From: Muribaculaceae bacterium
GTDB lineage: Bacteria; Bacteroidota; Bacteroidia; Bacteroidales; Muribaculaceae
Length of the DNA stretch: 8,426 bases
Direction of reading: 5' to 3'
Assembly (NCBI GenBank): GCA_022511505.1
Contig: JAFLTK010000006.1
Coordinates: 1-8,426, forward strand
Within the stretch, counting starts at the first letter, position 1. Every line of letters starts with the position of its first letter. The notes under the pieces were generated by a model. It did no database searches. It saw only the letters and a list, made by a program, of their open reading frames with translations, and had not been told where the DNA came from. Positions 6,140 to 8,426 of the stretch are shown here, in pieces. Position numbers and translations under genes: made by a program.

Positions 6140-7060
6140 TTATTTGTTGACCTGGTAGCGGTTGATGCCGTCGCGCAAGAAGTCGACAATCTGACGGGCG
6201 GCGGCGATGCCGGCGTTGATGTTGGCTTCGGCGGTCTGTGCCCCCATTTTCTTGGGGGTGAAGAAGACGCGGTCTCCAAACTCGGCAATGAGAGAGTCGG
6301 CACTGTCGGGACGGATGTCGGCAACATATTTCAGGTCGGGACGCTCGCGCAGCGCTTTGGCGAGACCTTCCTCGTCGATGACCTCCTTGCGGGCGGTGTT
6401 GACGAGCACACCTCCCTTGGGCAGACGGGTGATAAGGTCATAACCGACCGAACGGCGTGTTTGGTCGTTGGCTGGAATATGGAGCGATACAAACTTGTTG
6501 TTGCTGTAGAGGTCCTCGACAGAGTGGACCGGTTTCACACCTGCCTCAACGATGACCTCGTCGGGGCAGAACGGGTCGAGCGCACTAACCTCCATACCAA
6601 AACCTTTGGCGATGCGGGCCACGTTGCGGCCAACCTGACCGAAGGCATGGATGCCGAGGGTCTTCTCTTTCAGTTCGCTACCCGATGTCCCGTTGTACAT
6701 GTTACGCACGGCCATAACGAGCATACCGAAGACGAGTTCGGCCACGGCGTTTGAGTTTTGACCGGGGGTGTTCTGTACCACGATTCCGCGGACAGTGGCG
6801 GCGGCAAGGTCGACGTTGTCATAACCGGCACCGGCGCGTACGATTATCTTCAATTGCTTGGCGGCATCCATAACCTCGGCGTCGATTTTGTCGGAACGGA
6901 TGATGATGGCGTCGGCATCGGCCACGGCATCGAGCAGTTGGCTTTTGTCGGTATATTTCTCGAGCAAAGCGACTTCCATTCCGGCCTCGGTGAGGACTTT
7001 GGCAATACCCTCAACGGCAACGGTTGCAAAGGGTTTCTCGGTGGCTACGAGTACTTTCAT
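6140..7060 (-). CDS. serA: D-3-phosphoglycerate dehydrogenase, short form without ACT domain (Lys-type active site)
   Basis: This 306-residue cytosolic enzyme would oxidise 3-phosphoglycerate to 3-phosphohydroxypyruvate with NAD, the first step of serine synthesis. It has the D-2-hydroxyacid dehydrogenase layout: an N-terminal catalytic half (RAGAGYDNVD at 75-84, NTPGQNSNAVAE at 97-108), a Rossmann core with AFGQVG at 139-144, and the return to the catalytic half. Arg224 in NTAR matches the catalytic Arg. Two points differ from the textbook enzyme: the first Gly of GxGxxG is Ala139, and the usual TPH is TPKK, so Lys270 replaces the catalytic His. The DVF-x-x-EP glutamate is also not intact (DIRPDS, 248-253). 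I recall that short PGDHs are divided into His and Lys types and that Bacteroidetes and Entamoeba have the Lys type, so this is likely a working lineage variant rather than a decayed gene. It ends at about residue 306 with no ACT or ASB domain, so classical serine feedback through ACT is not expected. It begins 21 nt after serC and should be cotranscribed with it. Confidence 0.93.
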   Translation of the reverse strand: MKVLVATEKPFATVAVEGIAKVLTEAGMEVALLEKYTDKSQLLDAVADADAIIIRSDKIDAEVMDAAKQLKIIVRAGAGYDNVDLAAATVRGIVVQNTPGQNSNAVAELVFGMLVMAVRNMYNGTSGSELKEKTLGIHAFGQVGRNVARIAKGFGMEVSALDPFCPDEVIVEAGVKPVHSVEDLYSNNKFVSLHIPANDQTRRSVGYDLITRLPKGGVLVNTARKEVIDEEGLAKALRERPDLKYVADIRPDSADSLIAEFGDRVFFTPKKMGAQTAEANINAGIAAARQIVDFLRDGINRYQVNK

Positions 7061-7081
7061 AGTGATGGAATTGGACCTTGA

Positions 7082-8155
7082 TTATGAATGTTTTTTCTCG
7101 AAGTCACGCATAGCGTCGACAAGCACTTCGACGCTCTCAAGCGGCATGGCGTTGTAGAGCGACGCGCGGAAACCGCCAACCGAACGGTGGCCCTTGATAC
7201 CAACAATGCCGCGCTCGTCACAAAACGAGACAAAGTCTTTTTCAAGTTCTTTGAACTCGGGTGTCATTACAAAGCAGACGTTCATAATCGAGCGGTCAGC
7301 CGGATCAGTGACTGTTCCGACAAACATTTTGCTCGAATCGATGGCATCATAGAGCACACCTGCTTTCTTCAGGTCGAGTTTCTCCATCTCGGCGATACCT
7401 CCAAGTTCTTTGTAGTAGCGCAGGGTCATCAGAGCCGAGTAGATGGGGAGCACAGGGGGAGTGTTGAACATCGAGCCTTTCTTGATGTGGGTGCGATAGT
7501 CAAGCATCGTTGGGATGGCACGTTCAACCTTACCGAGTGCGTCGTCCTTGACAATGACAAGAGTAACACCGGCGGGGGCGAGGTTTTTCTGGGCACCGGC
7601 ATATATGATAGAGTATTTGCTGACGTCGATTGGGCGCGAGAAAATATCACTTGACATGTCGCAGACGAGAGGCACGTTCACGTCGGGGTCTACGCGAGTT
7701 TCGGTACCATAGATGGTGTTGTTGCTTGTGTAGTGGAAATAGTCAACGTCGGCGGGAATGGTAAAGTCTTTGGGGATGTAACTGAAATTGGCATCTTCTG
7801 AAGAAGCAACAACCTCGACGTCGCCAAACAGGCGCGCTTCCTTGATAGCGTTTGTGGCCCAAGTACCGGTGTTGATATAGGCAGCCTTTGTTGCAAGAAG
7901 GTTCATGGGCACCATGCAGAACTGGAGGCTGGCACCTCCACCGAGGAACAGAACACTGTAGCCATCGGGAATGTTAAGCAACTCTTTGACAAGCGCTTGC
8001 GCTTCGTCCATTACTGCTTGAAACTGCTTGCTGCGGTGAGAAATCTCAAGGAGCGACAAGCCCATATCGGCAAAATTGTGAACAGCCTCGGCGGTCTTGT
8101 TGATAGTGTATTCACTCAGAATCGACGGCCCGGCATAGAAATTGTGCTTCTTCAT
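7082..8155 (-). CDS. serC: Phosphoserine aminotransferase
   Basis: This 357-residue PLP enzyme (aminotransferase class V, fold type I) converts 3-phosphohydroxypyruvate and glutamate to phosphoserine and 2-oxoglutarate; family members may also serve pyridoxal phosphate synthesis. The start MKKHNFYAGPSIL is the classic N terminus. Substrate-site HRS is at 40-42 (Arg41), the phosphate-binding GGGAS at 72-76, HYTSNNTIYGTE at 141-152, Asp166 (VCDMSSD) against the PLP ring nitrogen, and the Schiff-base Lys190 in YAGAQKNLAPAG. GHRSVGGFRASLYNA (322-336) is the conserved C-terminal signature. The ATG at 8153-8155 is preferred to an in-frame TTG one codon upstream. It is the first gene of a serC-serA operon with a strong -7 box about 70 nt upstream and a hairpin in the leader. 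All key residues are present, and the length is typical of the family. Confidence 0.96.
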   Translation of the reverse strand: MKKHNFYAGPSILSEYTINKTAEAVHNFADMGLSLLEISHRSKQFQAVMDEAQALVKELLNIPDGYSVLFLGGGASLQFCMVPMNLLATKAAYINTGTWATNAIKEARLFGDVEVVASSEDANFSYIPKDFTIPADVDYFHYTSNNTIYGTETRVDPDVNVPLVCDMSSDIFSRPIDVSKYSIIYAGAQKNLAPAGVTLVIVKDDALGKVERAIPTMLDYRTHIKKGSMFNTPPVLPIYSALMTLRYYKELGGIAEMEKLDLKKAGVLYDAIDSSKMFVGTVTDPADRSIMNVCFVMTPEFKELEKDFVSFCDERGIVGIKGHRSVGGFRASLYNAMPLESVEVLVDAMRDFEKKHS

Positions 8156-8192
8156 CAATTAACTATATTATGGGTTATTAATCTGTTTAATT

Positions 8193-8216
8193 TGAGCCGC
8201 TGAGGATTGCGGCTCA
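8193..8216 (-). promoter_or_regulatory. Perfect hairpin in the serC 5' leader
   Basis: TGAGCCGC (8193-8200) and GCGGCTCA (8209-8216) form a perfect 8-bp stem with an 8-nt loop. With the -7 box ending at 8226, transcription should begin near 8220, so the hairpin sits within a few nucleotides of the predicted mRNA 5' end and about 37 nt before the ATG. It is followed by AATTAAACAG, not a U-run, so it is not an obvious terminator. mRNA stabilisation or a protein-binding site are possible roles. Confidence 0.65.
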
Positions 8217-8225
8217 GTTAGGCCG

Positions 8226-8258
8226 CAAAGTTACAAAAAAGATTGCTAACAGCCACAA
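8226..8258 (-). promoter_or_regulatory. Promoter of the serC-serA operon
   Basis: On the minus strand TAACTTTG (8233 to 8226) is a full match to the Bacteroidetes -7 element. The nearest -33 candidate is TTG (8258 to 8256), 22 nt away, slightly longer than the usual 19-20, so the upstream half is less certain. The predicted leader is about 65 nt. Confidence 0.7.
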
Positions 8259-8264
8259 TCCCGC

Positions 8265-8308
8265 ACACTTCTTTTATACAACAACCAAGCAGGTTGATGT
8301 GGAAGTGT
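8265..8308. repeat. Nested inverted repeat between the Rpn-like gene and the serC promoter
   Basis: Outer arms ACACTTC (8265-8271) and GAAGTGT (8302-8308) enclose CAACC (8282-8286) and GGTTG (8292-8296) around a 5-nt loop. It lies 18 nt downstream of the stop of the right-edge gene, where a terminator would be expected, but the minus-strand sequence after it is CGGGATT rather than U-rich. The T-run (TTTTATT) follows it on the plus strand instead. Confidence 0.4.
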
Positions 8309-8325
8309 TTTATTAAGCGAGGGAA

Positions 8326-8426
8326 CTATTTGTTCAGGGATAGGATTATGTCTTCGGCGAGTCCTGTAAGGATGCAAATTTGTGGCACTTCGAGTCCCAT
8401 CTCGAGCATTTTTAACGCAATGGTTT
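8326..8426 (-). CDS. C-terminal end of a probable Rpn family nuclease/PD-(D/E)XK transposase (5' part outside window)
   Basis: The minus-strand frame running in from the window edge ends at a TAG (8328 to 8326) after 32 codons. The peptide includes IALKMLEMGLEVPQI and ILTGLAEDIILSL, which matches the closing pattern of Rpn/PD-(D/E)XK family transposase-like proteins: A-x-K-M-L-x-x-G-x-x-x-x-x-I, then TGL-x-x-x-x-I-x-x-L. That pattern ends a short helical tail following the nuclease domain. The nuclease core itself is not visible, so the call rests only on this tail. The gene points toward serC, with 170 nt between them that contain a separate serC promoter, so it need not be part of the operon. 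Confidence 0.6.
   Translation of the reverse strand, partial: TIALKMLEMGLEVPQICILTGLAEDIILSLNK

Noticed and set aside
6071..6754. Long plus-strand open frame (227 codons) opposite serA
   Set aside because: It lies entirely antisense to a clearly recognised serA, is low in recognisable motifs, and is explained by codon bias leaving the opposite frame free of stops. The same holds for the 188-codon frame opposite serC at 7088-7654.
8156..8158. TTG as the serC start
   Set aside because: The ATG immediately following gives the standard N terminus for the family and is the simpler choice.
1..8426. CRISPR array, tRNA, rRNA, riboswitch or complete mobile element
   Set aside because: No regularly spaced repeats, no cloverleaf or rRNA signatures, and no transposase with terminal inverted repeats were seen; the only mobile-type hint is the short Rpn-like tail at the right edge.

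Overview
The window reads as chromosomal DNA from a member of the Bacteroidales, with Muribaculaceae-like relatives a reasonable guess from the fairly GC-rich coding sequence. Three things support this. Four genes are preceded by the Bacteroidetes sigma-factor -7 motif TAnnTTTG, two of them with a -33 TTG at the expected 19-20 nt. Starts lack strong Shine-Dalgarno sequences. The protein set fits the phylum: a DUF4369-type thioredoxin lipoprotein, a Lys-type (non-His) phosphoglycerate dehydrogenase, and a large secreted beta-helix/Ig-like carbohydrate-associated protein. No database search was possible, so all names rest on motif and family recognition.

Layout, left to right. (1) Bases 1-2308 (+) hold the 3' part of a large multidomain protein with a pectinesterase-like beta-helix, two Ig-like modules and a C-terminal beta-sandwich. 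(2) Bases 2384-3700 (-) hold an acetyl-CoA hydrolase/transferase family CoA-transferase, convergent with gene 1. (3) A divergent promoter region at about 3701-3930 separates it from (4) a thioredoxin-fold lipoprotein at 3931-4983 (+). (5) A 426-nt intergenic stretch follows. It carries an imperfect GC-rich palindrome, a near-ideal 14-bp hairpin terminator, an AT-rich stretch with no recognisable gene, and a clear promoter for (6) a maltose O-acetyltransferase-like hexapeptide acetyltransferase at 5410-5997 (+). (7) Two hairpins at 6028-6118 separate it from the convergent serine operon: (8) serA at 6140-7060 (-) and (9) serC at 7082-8155 (-). These are transcribed serC then serA, 21 nt apart, from a promoter at about 8226-8258 with a perfect hairpin close to the predicted mRNA 5' end. 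(10) The right edge holds the last 32 codons of a probable Rpn/PD-(D/E)XK family nuclease-transposase on the minus strand.

Functionally, serC and serA catalyse consecutive steps of serine synthesis from 3-phosphoglycerate. The CoA-transferase belongs to acyl-CoA/short-chain acid metabolism, the thioredoxin lipoprotein to envelope redox, and the acetyltransferase to sugar or CoA-dependent acetylation. Apart from serCA the neighbours look independently transcribed. I do not see a novel multigene system here. The points most worth a second look are the apparently degenerate pectinesterase active site, the His-to-Lys change in SerA, the serC leader hairpin, and the palindrome-rich intergenic DNA.
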